A DNA stretch of 64,000 nucleotides from positions 26,167-90,166 of the forward strand of contig JAJPYE010000043.1 in NCBI GenBank assembly GCA_021205095.1, written 5' to 3'. Made by a program: the position numbers and the translations under genes. The first letter of the stretch is position 1, and each line of letters begins with the position of its first letter. The notes under the pieces are model-generated. The model ran no database searches and was not told the origin of the DNA. It saw only the letters and a program-made list of their open reading frames with translations. Source of the stretch: Oscillospiraceae bacterium. Lineage in GTDB: Bacteria; Bacillota; Clostridia; Oscillospirales; Oscillospiraceae. Shown here piece after piece: positions 9,192 to 18,742 of the stretch.

Positions 9192-9989
9192 TCACTTGGC
9201 GGCCTGTTCCTTGCGCTGAAGGGTCAGGTTATCCGCAATCATGGCGATAAATTCGCTGTTAGTGGGTTTTCCTTTAATATTTGAAACAGTATAGCCGAAG
9301 AATTTTTGCAGCGTCTCGATGTCGCCTCGATCCCAGGCAACTTCTATGGCATGACGAATGGCCCGCTCCACCCGGCTGGGCGTTGTGCCAAACTTCTTCG
9401 CCACAGCGGGATAGAGAACCTTGGTGACAGCGTTAATAGAATCCATATCGTTCACGGTCAGAATAATGGCCTCCCGCAGATATTGATACCCCTTGATATG
9501 GGCGGGGACGCCGATTTCATGGATAATTTCCGTCACCACGGATTCCAGACTGGGCGTCTTAGGCCCGACAGACGGCATGGCGATGCCGACGCTGACAGGC
9601 ACAGCAGCCTGACTGCACTGAGCCGCCGTCTGACGGATGCAGGTAATCAGCGCCTGAATATCGCAGGGCTTCGGGATGAAGTAGTGGACGCCAAGCCCCG
9701 CACAGGCGGCAATCACCCGGTCATTATAAAAGCTGGAAAGAACGATAGAGGCAGGCGCATCCTCCTGCTGAGAAAGGGCCGTCAGCAGTCCCAGCCCGTC
9801 CAGTCTAGGCAGCACCAGTTCCGTCACCAGTATATCCGGGTGCCTGGTCTCGATCATGTGCAGGGCTTCCACGCCATCCTCCACAGAGCCAACAAGCTCC
9901 ATATCATCTTCAGCGGCAATGACATCTTGCAGCATAGTTCGAAAATCTTCGCCGGAATCGGCAAGCAGGATTCGTATTGTGGTTTCCAT
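9192..9989 (-). CDS. spo0A: Sporulation master regulator Spo0A with atypical phospho-acceptor site
   Basis: Spo0A is the response regulator that starts endospore formation. The 265-residue protein has an N-terminal receiver (about 1-125) and the C-terminal Spo0A DNA-binding domain; the recognition helix [15 protein letters not shown] is the standard Spo0A sequence. In the receiver, the position of the phospho-accepting Asp is Glu57 ([15 protein letters not shown], against PDLLVLDIIMPHLDG in Bacillus), and the acidic pocket is ADS rather than ADD. Ser85 and Lys107 of the switch are kept. Activation by the usual phosphorelay is therefore doubtful. Start ATG 9989 follows CGGAGGAG. A sigma-A-like promoter and a perfect 0A box lie upstream. 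Confidence 0.96.
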   Translation of the reverse strand: METTIRILLADSGEDFRTMLQDVIAAEDDMELVGSVEDGVEALHMIETRHPDILVTELVLPRLDGLGLLTALSQQEDAPASIVLSSFYNDRVIAACAGLGVHYFIPKPCDIQALITCIRQTAAQCSQAAVPVSVGIAMPSVGPKTPSLESVVTEIIHEIGVPAHIKGYQYLREAIILTVNDMDSINAVTKVLYPAVAKKFGTTPSRVERAIRHAIEVAWDRGDIETLQKFFGYTVSNIKGKPTNSEFIAMIADNLTLQRKEQAAK

Positions 9990-10064
9990 AATTTCTCCTC
10001 CGTGATTATATATCAGGTCGGCGCCTCCGCATGTTCACGCAACCCCTTGAACATCAGCTTTTAC

Positions 10065-10093
10065 ACTGTACCACATCTAATCGTTCATTGCAA
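10065..10093 (-). promoter_or_regulatory. Sigma-A-like promoter of spo0A
   Basis: Minus strand TTGCAA (10093-10088), 17 bp, TACAGT (10070-10065). It leaves a 5' leader of roughly 70 nt before the spo0A ribosome binding site. Confidence 0.6.
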
Positions 10094-10143
10094 CAAAAAA
10101 CGGTGAAAACGGAACATTTTTTTGTTGACATAAATATATTTTC

Positions 10144-10150
10144 TTCGACA
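10144..10150 (-). promoter_or_regulatory. Candidate 0A box upstream of spo0A
   Basis: TGTCGAA on the minus strand is a perfect match to the Spo0A binding consensus TGNCGAA. It lies about 50 bp upstream of the spo0A -35 element, consistent with autoregulation. A 7-mer alone can occur by chance. Confidence 0.5.
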
Positions 10151-10222
10151 AATTACGACACGGAAGAGGTTGGAACTCCCCTAAAACAAGGAAAACGCAA
10201 TAAAGAACGTTTCTCGTTTTTA

Positions 10223-11320
10223 TCAGCATTTATTCTGCGCCTCTCGATTTCTTCTCCTTTCTCTGTTCAAATGCTGTTCAAAATAACCCTTGTTCAAAAA
10301 CTCCGCCAGGGCATACTGTTCCAAAACGGGAACGGAGCAGGAATACATACCCGCCTGACGGACGTACACCGGCAGCAGCGCGGGAGGCAGAATCATATAT
10401 CCCATGCGCATGGAAGGGGCCAGACTTTTGGAAAATGTATTCAAATAGATGACCGAACCGCTCTTGTCCATGGAATATAGGGATTCCAGCGGCTTCCCAG
10501 GCATGAAAAACTCGCTGTCAAAGTCATCCTCTACAATGTACCGTCCTGGTTGAGCGGCCCACTGCAGGTATTCATATCGCTTGGCAGCGGGAGCTGTAAC
10601 GCCGGAGGGATAGCTATGAAAGGGCGTAACGTGAAGCACCTGGGCCTTCGACATGGTCAGAGCCGCGCTGACGATCCCCTCCGCCCCCATAGGAAGCAGC
10701 TCCACCTGCGCGCCCGCTCCCTGATAGACAGCCTGTATCTGGCCGTATGACGGAGACTCAATGCCGTATATTCTGTCATTTCCAAGCATACGAACCACCG
10801 TCTCATATAACTGCTCGGAGCCGGAGCCGACAATGATTTGCTCCGGCTGGGCGTACATTCCTCGGTAACGGAGAAGATAGGTAGCAATGGCGTTGCGCAG
10901 CACGGCGCAGCCCTGGTTGGGCGAACGGCTGACCAGACGCTGACCGTGTTCGCTCATCACGTGGCGCAGCGTTTTGAACCAAAGGGAATAGGGAAAGTGA
11001 GAATTTTCCGGGATGGGAGACTCCTCCGGCAGCAGGCGAAGCGGATCCCGCCGTTCGTCCAGAGATGAGGCCATGACCTGAAGCTGACACACATAATAGC
11101 CGCTGCGTTCCCGCGCATAGATATATCCCTCATCTATCAACTGCCGATAAGCGTACTCCACCGTAACGGTACTGACGCCAAGGTGGGCGGCCAGCGCCCG
11201 CTTGGAGGGCAGCTTGTCCCCTGGCTGCACCACGCCGGAGACGATGTCCTCCTTGATATGCTGATACAGGGCATAATACTTCCGCTCCCCCGCCAGGTTT
11301 TGTAAATCATATGTAAGCAT
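10223..11320 (-). CDS. MocR/PdxR-type GntR-aminotransferase fusion regulator, C-terminally truncated
   Basis: MocR regulators join a GntR winged helix to a fold-I aminotransferase-like domain that senses PLP or amino acids. Here residues 10-80 are the winged helix (GDKLPSKRALAAHLGVSTVT) and residues 100-360 the aminotransferase part, with the PLP-lysine region STFSKSLAPSMRMGYMI. At 365 residues it is about 100 shorter than usual: the frame stops after ERRRNREAQNKC, where full-length members continue into the small C-terminal subdomain. No continuation was found in the other frames. It is divergent from an ECF S component and is followed at its start by direct repeats that suit a MocR operator. 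Fold and family are sure; activity of the truncated form is not. Confidence 0.85.
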   Translation of the reverse strand: MLTYDLQNLAGERKYYALYQHIKEDIVSGVVQPGDKLPSKRALAAHLGVSTVTVEYAYRQLIDEGYIYARERSGYYVCQLQVMASSLDERRDPLRLLPEESPIPENSHFPYSLWFKTLRHVMSEHGQRLVSRSPNQGCAVLRNAIATYLLRYRGMYAQPEQIIVGSGSEQLYETVVRMLGNDRIYGIESPSYGQIQAVYQGAGAQVELLPMGAEGIVSAALTMSKAQVLHVTPFHSYPSGVTAPAAKRYEYLQWAAQPGRYIVEDDFDSEFFMPGKPLESLYSMDKSGSVIYLNTFSKSLAPSMRMGYMILPPALLPVYVRQAGMYSCSVPVLEQYALAEFLNKGYFEQHLNRERRRNREAQNKC

Positions 11321-11358
11321 CTGGTATGGTTTAAAACTCCTTTTCTGGTTATTTAAAT
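11321..11358. promoter_or_regulatory. Direct repeats in the MocR/ECF divergent intergenic region (candidate operator)
   Basis: CTGGTATGGTTTAA (11321-11334) and CTGGTTATTTAAAT (11345-11358) form an imperfect direct repeat with 24-bp spacing, just ahead of a TATACT -10 (11373-11378) that faces the ECF gene. MocR/PdxR proteins are known to bind direct repeats at such divergent promoters. Confidence 0.45.
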
Positions 11359-11412
11359 GAGTCCAAAAACATTATACTATATAAGAAAAGCTTCGGTAAA
11401 GGAAAACTTATT

Positions 11413-11952
11413 ATGGAAAACGCAAGGCACAGCACCAAATATAACGCTCTTTGGCTGACCTCCGCTGCCGTGTTTATGGCGATGAACGTGGCCGTCAGCT
11501 CCTTCGGCATCCCCGTTCCGGGAGGTCATTTTTACCTGTGCGACGTAATCATCTGCACGGCGGCCATTCTGTTGGATCCACTGGCAGCCTTTATGGTGGG
11601 CGGCGTCGGTTCCTTTTTGGGCGACCTGTTTTTTTATCCCGCGCCCATGTTCGTGTCCCTTGCGACGCACGGCTTGCAGGCGGTCGTTATTTCTCTCTGC
11701 TCCCACAGGCTGTTCCGGCATAAGCCCATTTGGGGCGCGGTCGTGGGCGTTCTTCTGGGAAGCGTAATCATGGTCGTGGGCTACACGCTGGGCCGTACAT
11801 TTGTGTACAGCACCTGGGAATATGCAGTCATCAAGCTGCCGTATGAAATACTCCAGGCAGGCGTCGGCGCGGTGGCCGGCGTGCTGCTGACCTATAAGTG
11901 CGGACTGAAAAAACTCTTTGAAGCAAAAATTCTGAAAAAACACACTGCGTGA
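11413..11952 (+). CDS. ECF transporter S component (possible vitamin B6-type substrate)
   Basis: A 179-residue integral membrane protein with about six helices, of the ECF-type S-component superfamily that gives substrate specificity to a shared energising module. The segment GIPVPGGHFYLCDVIICTAA followed by MVGGVGSFLGDLFFYP is typical. ATG 11413 has AAAGGAAAA upstream. Its divergent partner is a MocR/PdxR-type regulator; such pairs are known for predicted pyridoxine transporters, so vitamin B6 is a reasonable guess. Substrate assignment is inference from the neighbour only. Confidence 0.8.
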   Translation: MENARHSTKYNALWLTSAAVFMAMNVAVSSFGIPVPGGHFYLCDVIICTAAILLDPLAAFMVGGVGSFLGDLFFYPAPMFVSLATHGLQAVVISLCSHRLFRHKPIWGAVVGVLLGSVIMVVGYTLGRTFVYSTWEYAVIKLPYEILQAGVGAVAGVLLTYKCGLKKLFEAKILKKHTA

Positions 11953-11969
11953 CGCTGCGGACAATATCC

Positions 11970-12012
11970 AAGGCCCAGCTAAAAAAGTTGTCGGCTTTTT
12001 TAGCCGGGCCTT
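11970..12012 (+). terminator. Long hairpin after ECF S component
   Basis: An 18-bp inverted repeat with one mismatch (11970-11987 and 11995-12012) around a 7-nt loop. The right arm carries its own T6 run, so a shorter hairpin could act as terminator of the ECF gene. No T-run follows the full stem. Confidence 0.55.
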
Positions 12013-12039
12013 GCTAAATGCAGATACATGGTGTAAAAT
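12011..12039 (+). promoter_or_regulatory. Probable gdhA promoter
   Basis: TTGCTA (12011-12016), 17 bp, TAAAAT (12034-12039), about 60 bp upstream of the gdhA start. Confidence 0.5.
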
Positions 12040-12072
12040 GCTAAAGTGTTTATTATTTTATTATGCCCGTGA

Positions 12073-13440
<1,368 letters not shown>

Positions 13441-13501
13441 AAATCATCATCGGCAAATTATACCGAATTCCCCCCCGCACCTGGCACCTGTACATTTAAA
13501 A

Positions 13502-13535
13502 AACCAGCCGCCTCAAAAAGGTGGCTGGTTTTTTT
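13502..13535. terminator. Bidirectional Rho-independent terminator
   Basis: AACCAGCCGCCT / AGGTGGCTGGTT stem (one G-U pair) with CAAAA loop, followed by T7 on plus and T6 on minus. It separates gdhA from the convergent CoA-transferase operon. Confidence 0.88.
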
Positions 13536-13577
13536 CAGTCCTTACAGAGAAATAAACATTGAAACGGAACGGCAGTA

Positions 13578-14885
13578 TTAAATCATCAGCATTGCTCTTG
13601 CCTGCTCCGTCAGCTCCTGGCGCTGGTCGGGATGGGCGATAGCGATAAGCTGTCTGACCCGCTCGGACACGGTGCAGCCCTTCAGCCGGGCCACGCCGTA
13701 TTCTGTGACGATATAATCCACATAGTTCCGGGGAATGGTAACAATGGCCCCCGGCGTTAGCTGGCTCTTGATTTTATAATCCCCCCGCTTTGTCTTGGAC
13801 TGGAAGGCCAGGATATTCTTCCCGTGCTTGGCTCGGAAGGTACCGTAGGCGAAGCAGAAGGCCCCGCCCGCCCCGGCGATCTGCCGCCAGCCAACGGATT
13901 CCGAGGCCACCTGGCCGGTCAGGTCGATTTCAACGCAGGTGTTGATGGCGGTCATGTGATCATGCTGGGCTACAATGAAGGGATCTACGATCTCTGGCGC
14001 GGCCCGCAGGACGATGTTTTTGTTCCGGGACACAAAGTCATATAGCTCCGCTTCCCCCTCCACAAAGGCGCAGGGGTGGATTCCCTTGTCCACAGTCTTT
14101 CTCTCGCCGTTGACAGCGCCGCACTGTATCAGCTCCATCAGGGCTGTAGTAAACATCTCCGTGTGGATGCCCAGGTCATGCTTATCCTTCAGAAACATGC
14201 CCACGGCGTTGGGGATGCCGCCGATGCCAAGCTGAATCGTATCCCCATCCTCCACCAGAGAGGCCACGGTCTCCCCTATGGCCTTTTCCACCTCCGTTGA
14301 TTCCATGGTGGGGTTTATCAGCTCCGGCTGGTCATAGCGGATGACCGCCGCTACATCGCTCACATGGATACGCAGAGAGCCGTTCATCCGGTGGAAGTTT
14401 TTGTTTACCTCCACGATGATCGTGCCGCCCTCATCGATGGCGTGCTGCATGGTGACGCCGTCCGCCACATGGTTCATGGGCAGGTAGAAATAGCCGTTCT
14501 CGTCCATTTCCGTCACGCCGGTGACGTATACGTTCGCAGGATGCCCGGCTACGGCGATATAGTAATAATTCATCAGGTCGGTAGGGACGAACTCCACCAG
14601 ATCCAGAGGCTGGGATTTTTTGGAAAACAGCGGACCGTAGAAATAGGCGTACATCTCTATATGCCCCTTCATGGCCGGGTCTGACATAAAGGGATACTCT
14701 CCGCTGCGGCCCTTCCACACCCGGACGTTCTCCACACGGGGGGCGATCTCATGGAGATGGGACAAAAACCCTGCTGGTTCGGAGTAATTGTTGGTGGTGA
14801 AGATCACGTCACCGCTTTTTACCAGCTCCAGGGCCTCCGGGATGGTGCGCTGCTTGTCTGCGTACATTTTTTGGTAGTCTGTCAT
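13578..14885 (-). CDS. Acetyl-CoA hydrolase/transferase family CoA-transferase (4-hydroxybutyrate/butyryl-CoA type)
   Basis: A 435-residue CoA-transferase of the family that includes 4-hydroxybutyrate and butyryl-CoA:acetate CoA-transferases. IQLGIGGIPNAVGMFL and LGIHTEMFTTALMELI, with the Glu expected to form the CoA-thioester intermediate, are clear, as is the C-terminal SQLTPGAIVTIPRNYVDYIV. It is the last gene of the acd-etfB-etfA operon (17-bp gap), so it probably releases or activates the acyl-CoA that the dehydrogenase handles, with acetate as the exchange partner. Whether the substrate is butyrate, 4-hydroxybutyrate or another short acid cannot be read from sequence. Confidence 0.85.
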   Translation of the reverse strand: MTDYQKMYADKQRTIPEALELVKSGDVIFTTNNYSEPAGFLSHLHEIAPRVENVRVWKGRSGEYPFMSDPAMKGHIEMYAYFYGPLFSKKSQPLDLVEFVPTDLMNYYYIAVAGHPANVYVTGVTEMDENGYFYLPMNHVADGVTMQHAIDEGGTIIVEVNKNFHRMNGSLRIHVSDVAAVIRYDQPELINPTMESTEVEKAIGETVASLVEDGDTIQLGIGGIPNAVGMFLKDKHDLGIHTEMFTTALMELIQCGAVNGERKTVDKGIHPCAFVEGEAELYDFVSRNKNIVLRAAPEIVDPFIVAQHDHMTAINTCVEIDLTGQVASESVGWRQIAGAGGAFCFAYGTFRAKHGKNILAFQSKTKRGDYKIKSQLTPGAIVTIPRNYVDYIVTEYGVARLKGCTVSERVRQLIAIAHPDQRQELTEQARAMLMI

Positions 14886-14902
14886 TGCCTGTACCTCCCT
14901 GC

Positions 14903-16027
14903 TTACCGTGCGGCCTTGACGGCGCTGAACTGCTCAATCATCTGGGGAACGATGCTGAACAAATCCCCCACGATGCCGTAATCGGCCACCTCAAAAATGG
15001 GGGCGTCCGGGTTCTTGTTCACCGCGATGATACAGCCGGAGTCCTGCATACCGGCCTTGTGCTGGATAGCGCCGGATATGCCCAGGGCGATATAGATCTT
15101 CGGGTGAACGGTTTTGCCTGTCTGGCCCACCTGATGGTCGCTGGACAGCCAGCCGGAGTCGATGGCGACGCGGCTGCCGCCCAGCACGCCGCCCAGGGTG
15201 TCCGCCAGCGCCTGCCCCAGGGCGATGCCCTTTTCCACATCGGCGTTAATGCCGCCGCCCACAGATACCACTACGTCGGCCCCCAGCAAATCCACAATTT
15301 CGCGGGTGGCCTTCACCACCTCCAGCACGCGGGTTTTGATGTCCGTCTCCTGGAGGGAGAAGGGGGGATGCTCTATTTTCACGGCGGCGGCCCTGGCCGG
15401 GTCGTAGGCGGCGCGGGTCATAACGCCGGGCCGCACGGTGGCCATGGCCGGGCGGAACCGGGGGCATACGATGGTTGCCATCAAATGCCCGCCAAAGGCG
15501 GGTCGGGTCATTTTCAAATCCGTTCCAAACCGCTTCCGCAGGCTGTCCTCGCCGATCTGCTTGTCGTCCAGGGTAGAGTTTTTCCGCAGAAATTCCAGAT
15601 AGGTACCCATATCCACATCCAGGTGGGTGCAGTCGGCGCACAGGCCGGTGTTCAGCCTCGCCGCGATCCGGGGGGCCAGATCCCGGCCAATGTTGGTGGC
15701 GCCGAACAGCACCGCCTCCGGCTTGTAGTCCGCCACCAGGTCGCACACCACCTTCGCGTGGGCCTCGGTAACATAGTCATACAGCAGGGGGGAATCGCAA
15801 ATCAGCACCTTGTCCGCGCCGTAGCCGCCCAGCTCCGCCGCCAGGCCGTCTATATCCTGCCCCAGAAGAACGCCGCACAGCTCGGTGTTCAGCTCGTTTG
15901 CCAGCCTGCGGCCCTCGCTGATAAGCTCCAGGCTCGTACTCATCAACTCGCCCCGACGCTGTTCACAGTAGACCCATACGCCGTGGAAATCCTCGGTTGT
16001 AGTGTTGTGAAAATTTGTCTGTTTCAT
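14903..16027 (-). CDS. etfA: Electron transfer flavoprotein alpha subunit
   Basis: The 374-residue alpha subunit of the ETF that takes electrons to or from the acyl-CoA dehydrogenase encoded upstream. The C-terminal FAD domain has the expected GWLSSDHQVGQTGKTVHPKI and IALGISGAIQHKAGM motifs. The N-terminus (HGVWVYCEQRRGEL) is usual for clostridial EtfA. It lies 13 bp after etfB. The pairing with an acyl-CoA dehydrogenase in a strict-anaerobe context makes electron bifurcation to ferredoxin likely, but that is by analogy. Confidence 0.95.
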   Translation of the reverse strand: MKQTNFHNTTTEDFHGVWVYCEQRRGELMSTSLELISEGRRLANELNTELCGVLLGQDIDGLAAELGGYGADKVLICDSPLLYDYVTEAHAKVVCDLVADYKPEAVLFGATNIGRDLAPRIAARLNTGLCADCTHLDVDMGTYLEFLRKNSTLDDKQIGEDSLRKRFGTDLKMTRPAFGGHLMATIVCPRFRPAMATVRPGVMTRAAYDPARAAAVKIEHPPFSLQETDIKTRVLEVVKATREIVDLLGADVVVSVGGGINADVEKGIALGQALADTLGGVLGGSRVAIDSGWLSSDHQVGQTGKTVHPKIYIALGISGAIQHKAGMQDSGCIIAVNKNPDAPIFEVADYGIVGDLFSIVPQMIEQFSAVKAAR

Positions 16028-16040
16028 TGTGCTTTCCTCC

Positions 16041-16844
16041 TCACAGTACGTGCTTTTCCGTCAGCCGGGACACAAGGTCGGAGACCACGGCGGTGTCGTC
16101 CGCCCCCTCCAGCATAACGCCCGCGCCCTTGGGCGGCGGGGTGAAGGATTTCGCAATGTTGGTGGGCGAACCCTTCAGGCCGATGGTGGACACGTCGATC
16201 AGCGGCTCGTCCTTCAAATCGTCGTAGGTCAAAACGGTGATGGGCTTGGCAAAGCAGTCGTAAATGCCGCTGATGGTCATATACCGCGGTTCGTTCAGCT
16301 CCTTGATGCAGGTGATAAGGCATGGCGTGTCCGCCTCGATGGTCATGTAGCCGTCCTCCAGCATACGCTGCACCCGCACAGTGCCGTTTTCATAGGTCAT
16401 GGCCCCGGCGTAGGTGATTTGCGGCAGATCCAGCTTTTCCGCGATTTGCGGGCCGACCTGGGCGGTGTCCCCGTCAATGGCCTGGCGTCCGCAGATGACG
16501 ATGTCGTCCTGGTCGATGCCGATGTGGTGCAGCGCGGCGGCGATGACCTGGCTTGTGGCAAAGGTGTCCGACCCGCCGAAGGCCCGGTCGCTGAGAAGAT
16601 ACGCCTCGTCCGCGCCCATGGCCAGAAGCTCCCGCAGCATACTCTCCGCCGCCATTGGCCCCATTGTCACCAGAATGACCTTGCAGCCGTGGGCGTCCTT
16701 CAGCTTCAGGGCCGCCTCCACGGCGTTTTTATCGTCAGGGTTGGTTATGACCGGCATGGAGGCCCGGTTCAGGGTTCCGTCCTCGTTTACGGCCACCTTG
16801 CCGGAGGTGTCCGGCACCTGCTTTACACAGACAAGAATTTTCAT
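16041..16844 (-). CDS. etfB: Electron transfer flavoprotein beta subunit
   Basis: The 267-residue beta subunit, starting MKILVCVKQVPDTSGKV. The ICGRQAIDGDTAQVGPQIAE segment is the beta-FAD/AMP-binding region; this form is the one seen in bifurcating clostridial ETFs. DDKNAVEAALKLKD is also standard. It lies between the acyl-CoA dehydrogenase and etfA with gaps of 16 and 13 bp. Confidence 0.95.
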   Translation of the reverse strand: MKILVCVKQVPDTSGKVAVNEDGTLNRASMPVITNPDDKNAVEAALKLKDAHGCKVILVTMGPMAAESMLRELLAMGADEAYLLSDRAFGGSDTFATSQVIAAALHHIGIDQDDIVICGRQAIDGDTAQVGPQIAEKLDLPQITYAGAMTYENGTVRVQRMLEDGYMTIEADTPCLITCIKELNEPRYMTISGIYDCFAKPITVLTYDDLKDEPLIDVSTIGLKGSPTNIAKSFTPPPKGAGVMLEGADDTAVVSDLVSRLTEKHVL

Positions 16845-16860
16845 GCTACGCTCTCCTTCC

Positions 16861-17988
16861 TCACTTCATCAGGGCGCTGGAAATCACCATGAGCTGTACC
16901 TCGCTGGTACCCTCGTACACCGGCATAACCCGCAGATCCCGGTAGAACCGCTCGATGGCGAAGCCCTCCATATAGCCGTACCCGCCGTGTATTTGCAGGC
17001 ATTTGTAGGCCACCTCGTTGGCGGTCTCGCTCATATAATACTTGGCCAGAGAGGCTTGCAGCAGGGCGTCCTGCCCGCTGTCCTGCATTTGGGCCGCGCT
17101 GTACACAAGCTGGCGGCCCGCCTCGATTTTTGCCGCCATCTCGGCGATAACAAAGCGGGTGTTCTGGAACTTGCCGATGGGCTTTCCAAACTGGGTGCGC
17201 TCTCCGGCGTATTTAATGGCCTCATCCAGGCAGCCCTGGGCGCCGCCCAGGGACTGGGACGCCACGTTTATCCGCCCGGCGCTCAGGCCGCTGCCCGCCA
17301 CCTTCCAGCCGCCGCCCACGGTTCCCAGCACGTTCTCCTTCGGGACGCGCACGTCCTCAAAAATCAAATCGCAGGTGCCGGAGGCGTGCAGACCCAGCTT
17401 CTTCTCCCGCTTGCCGCGGGAAAAGCCGGGCCAGGCCGCCTCCACGATGAAGGCCGTCAGCGCGGGCTTACGCCCTTCTATAGGGGTTTTGGCGAAAACC
17501 ACCGCCCAATCGCAGGTCGGCCCCAGTGTGATGAAGGTCTTCCGGCCATTGAGAATAAAATCGTCTCCATCCGGCCTTGCGGTGGTAGAGATGGAGTTGG
17601 TGTCCGACCCGGCTCCAGGTTCCGTCAGGGCAAAGGCACAGCGCTTTTTCCCCTCCGCCACCGGGCGCAGATATTTCTGCTTCTGCTCCTCTGTACCGCA
17701 TTTCAATATAGGCATACCCGACAGGGAGTTGGCCATCAGCATGGACGCCGCGCTCACGCTGGTGCGGCAAATCTGCTCCATCATAACAATAGAGGAGAAA
17801 AAATCTCCCCCTTGGCCGCCGTACTCCCTGGGAATACAGCATCCAGTGAACCCATAACGGGCCAGCTTTTCCCAAACCTCGTCGGGAAATTCCCCCGCCT
17901 CCTCAGCCTCATCGATCGCCGGAGCGATCTCGTTCACCGCGAACTCATGGGCTAGCTGCTGGATCATTAAGTGTTCTCTGTCAAGCAT
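16861..17988 (-). CDS. Acyl-CoA dehydrogenase (short-chain, Etf-linked)
   Basis: A 375-residue flavoprotein that oxidises or, with a bifurcating ETF, reduces acyl-CoA/enoyl-CoA. Family signatures are FALTEPGAGSDTNS, QIHGGYGYMEGFAIERFYRD and VYEGTSEVQ with the catalytic Glu. ATG 17988 follows AGGAGG, and a clean sigma-A promoter lies upstream. It heads the operon acd-etfB-etfA-CoA-transferase. Butyryl-CoA dehydrogenase is plausible for this type of organism, but crotonase and 3-hydroxybutyryl-CoA dehydrogenase genes are not nearby, so the chain or branch specificity stays open. Confidence 0.93.
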   Translation of the reverse strand: MLDREHLMIQQLAHEFAVNEIAPAIDEAEEAGEFPDEVWEKLARYGFTGCCIPREYGGQGGDFFSSIVMMEQICRTSVSAASMLMANSLSGMPILKCGTEEQKQKYLRPVAEGKKRCAFALTEPGAGSDTNSISTTARPDGDDFILNGRKTFITLGPTCDWAVVFAKTPIEGRKPALTAFIVEAAWPGFSRGKREKKLGLHASGTCDLIFEDVRVPKENVLGTVGGGWKVAGSGLSAGRINVASQSLGGAQGCLDEAIKYAGERTQFGKPIGKFQNTRFVIAEMAAKIEAGRQLVYSAAQMQDSGQDALLQASLAKYYMSETANEVAYKCLQIHGGYGYMEGFAIERFYRDLRVMPVYEGTSEVQLMVISSALMK

Positions 17989-18030
17989 ACAGTATCATCC
18001 TCCTGCATGATTTTGTTGTTTTTCGCCTGT

Positions 18031-18059
18031 ATTTTACTACTCGCGAGGGTTCCTGTCAA
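18031..18059 (-). promoter_or_regulatory. Sigma-A promoter of the acd-etfBA-CoA-transferase operon
   Basis: Minus strand TTGACA (18059-18054), 17 bp, TAAAAT (18036-18031), about 45 bp before the acd start. An AT-rich imperfect palindrome (ATAACGTTA region, 18061-18080) sits just upstream and could bind a regulator. Confidence 0.75.
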
Positions 18060-18111
18060 TATTATAACGTTACTTTATTATCTAAGTATTGCGCATTTAC
18101 CTGTTTTTTCC

Positions 18112-18163
18112 CAAAAACAACAGCCTCTCGTAGCTTGCGTCCGTAGCCGCAAATTATGAGAGG
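18112..18163 (-). terminator. Terminator of the molybdenum operon
   Basis: Minus-strand stem CCTCTCATAATTTGCG / CGCAAGCTACGAGAGG (18163 to 18124, few mismatches) followed by CTGTTGTTTTT. It lies about 60 bp after the last gene of the operon. Confidence 0.7.
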
Positions 18164-18223
18164 CCGTTTATATTAGGTATTATGAATAAACCTGATTTTA
18201 GAAATATCTTTGGGAATGTCGCG

Positions 18224-18742
18224 TTACAGTGTTTTTTCCAGGCACATCAGTTGAATATCCTCCAATCCGTTGAAGGTACAGGGAATAACAGAACCCTCCC
18301 GGAATCCCAAATGCTTATATAGAGCGCGGGCCGCCGTATTGCGTACGTTGGTGTCCATGCGCAGATAGGGACAGTCCCTTTCCATGGCATATTGCTCATA
18401 AAAACGGACGAAAGAGGAGCCATAGCCCCGCCCCTTTGCCGCCGGGGAGACCACCAACGTGTGCAGCACCATCACCCGCTCCGGCGGCGCATCCGCCTGC
18501 CAACTTGCCTGGGCATAGGCCGGATCCTGCACCTGGTTGATGCGGGCGGCGGCCACAATACGGCCCTCCGACTCCCAGACGAACATCTCCCCTGCCTGAA
18601 CAGCGTCCTCCGCCGTCCGGCTTGTGGGATAAATGCCCCGTATCCAGCCGGTGGTAGTCCGGCCCGCCTCCTCCTCGGTGTGTATCTCGTCGTATATCCG
18701 GGCGATTCCCGCCACATCTTCTGTCGTTGCCCTGCGAATCAC
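18224..18742 (-). CDS. GNAT-family N-acetyltransferase
   Basis: A 172-residue acetyltransferase. The acetyl-CoA binding motif A is VMVLHTLVVSPAAKGRGYG, with the KGRGYG pyrophosphate loop, and motif B lies in NTAARALYKHLGF. It starts at a GTG that overlaps the mobB stop (GTGA) and is the last gene of the mod/moa operon. A direct role in cofactor synthesis is not known for GNAT proteins; the substrate cannot be guessed beyond a small amine or peptide N-terminus. Confidence 0.87.
   Translation of the reverse strand: MIRRATTEDVAGIARIYDEIHTEEEAGRTTTGWIRGIYPTSRTAEDAVQAGEMFVWESEGRIVAAARINQVQDPAYAQASWQADAPPERVMVLHTLVVSPAAKGRGYGSSFVRFYEQYAMERDCPYLRMDTNVRNTAARALYKHLGFREGSVIPCTFNGLEDIQLMCLEKTL

Noticed and set aside
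11413..11952. Riboflavin or queuosine S component as a specific name for the ECF protein
   Set aside because: The fold is clear, but no substrate-specific motif was recognised, so no gene name is given.
14885..16117. Long plus-strand frames opposite etfA, etfB and the acyl-CoA dehydrogenase (also 16414-17955)
   Set aside because: Fully covered by a conserved minus-strand operon; compositionally biased shadows.
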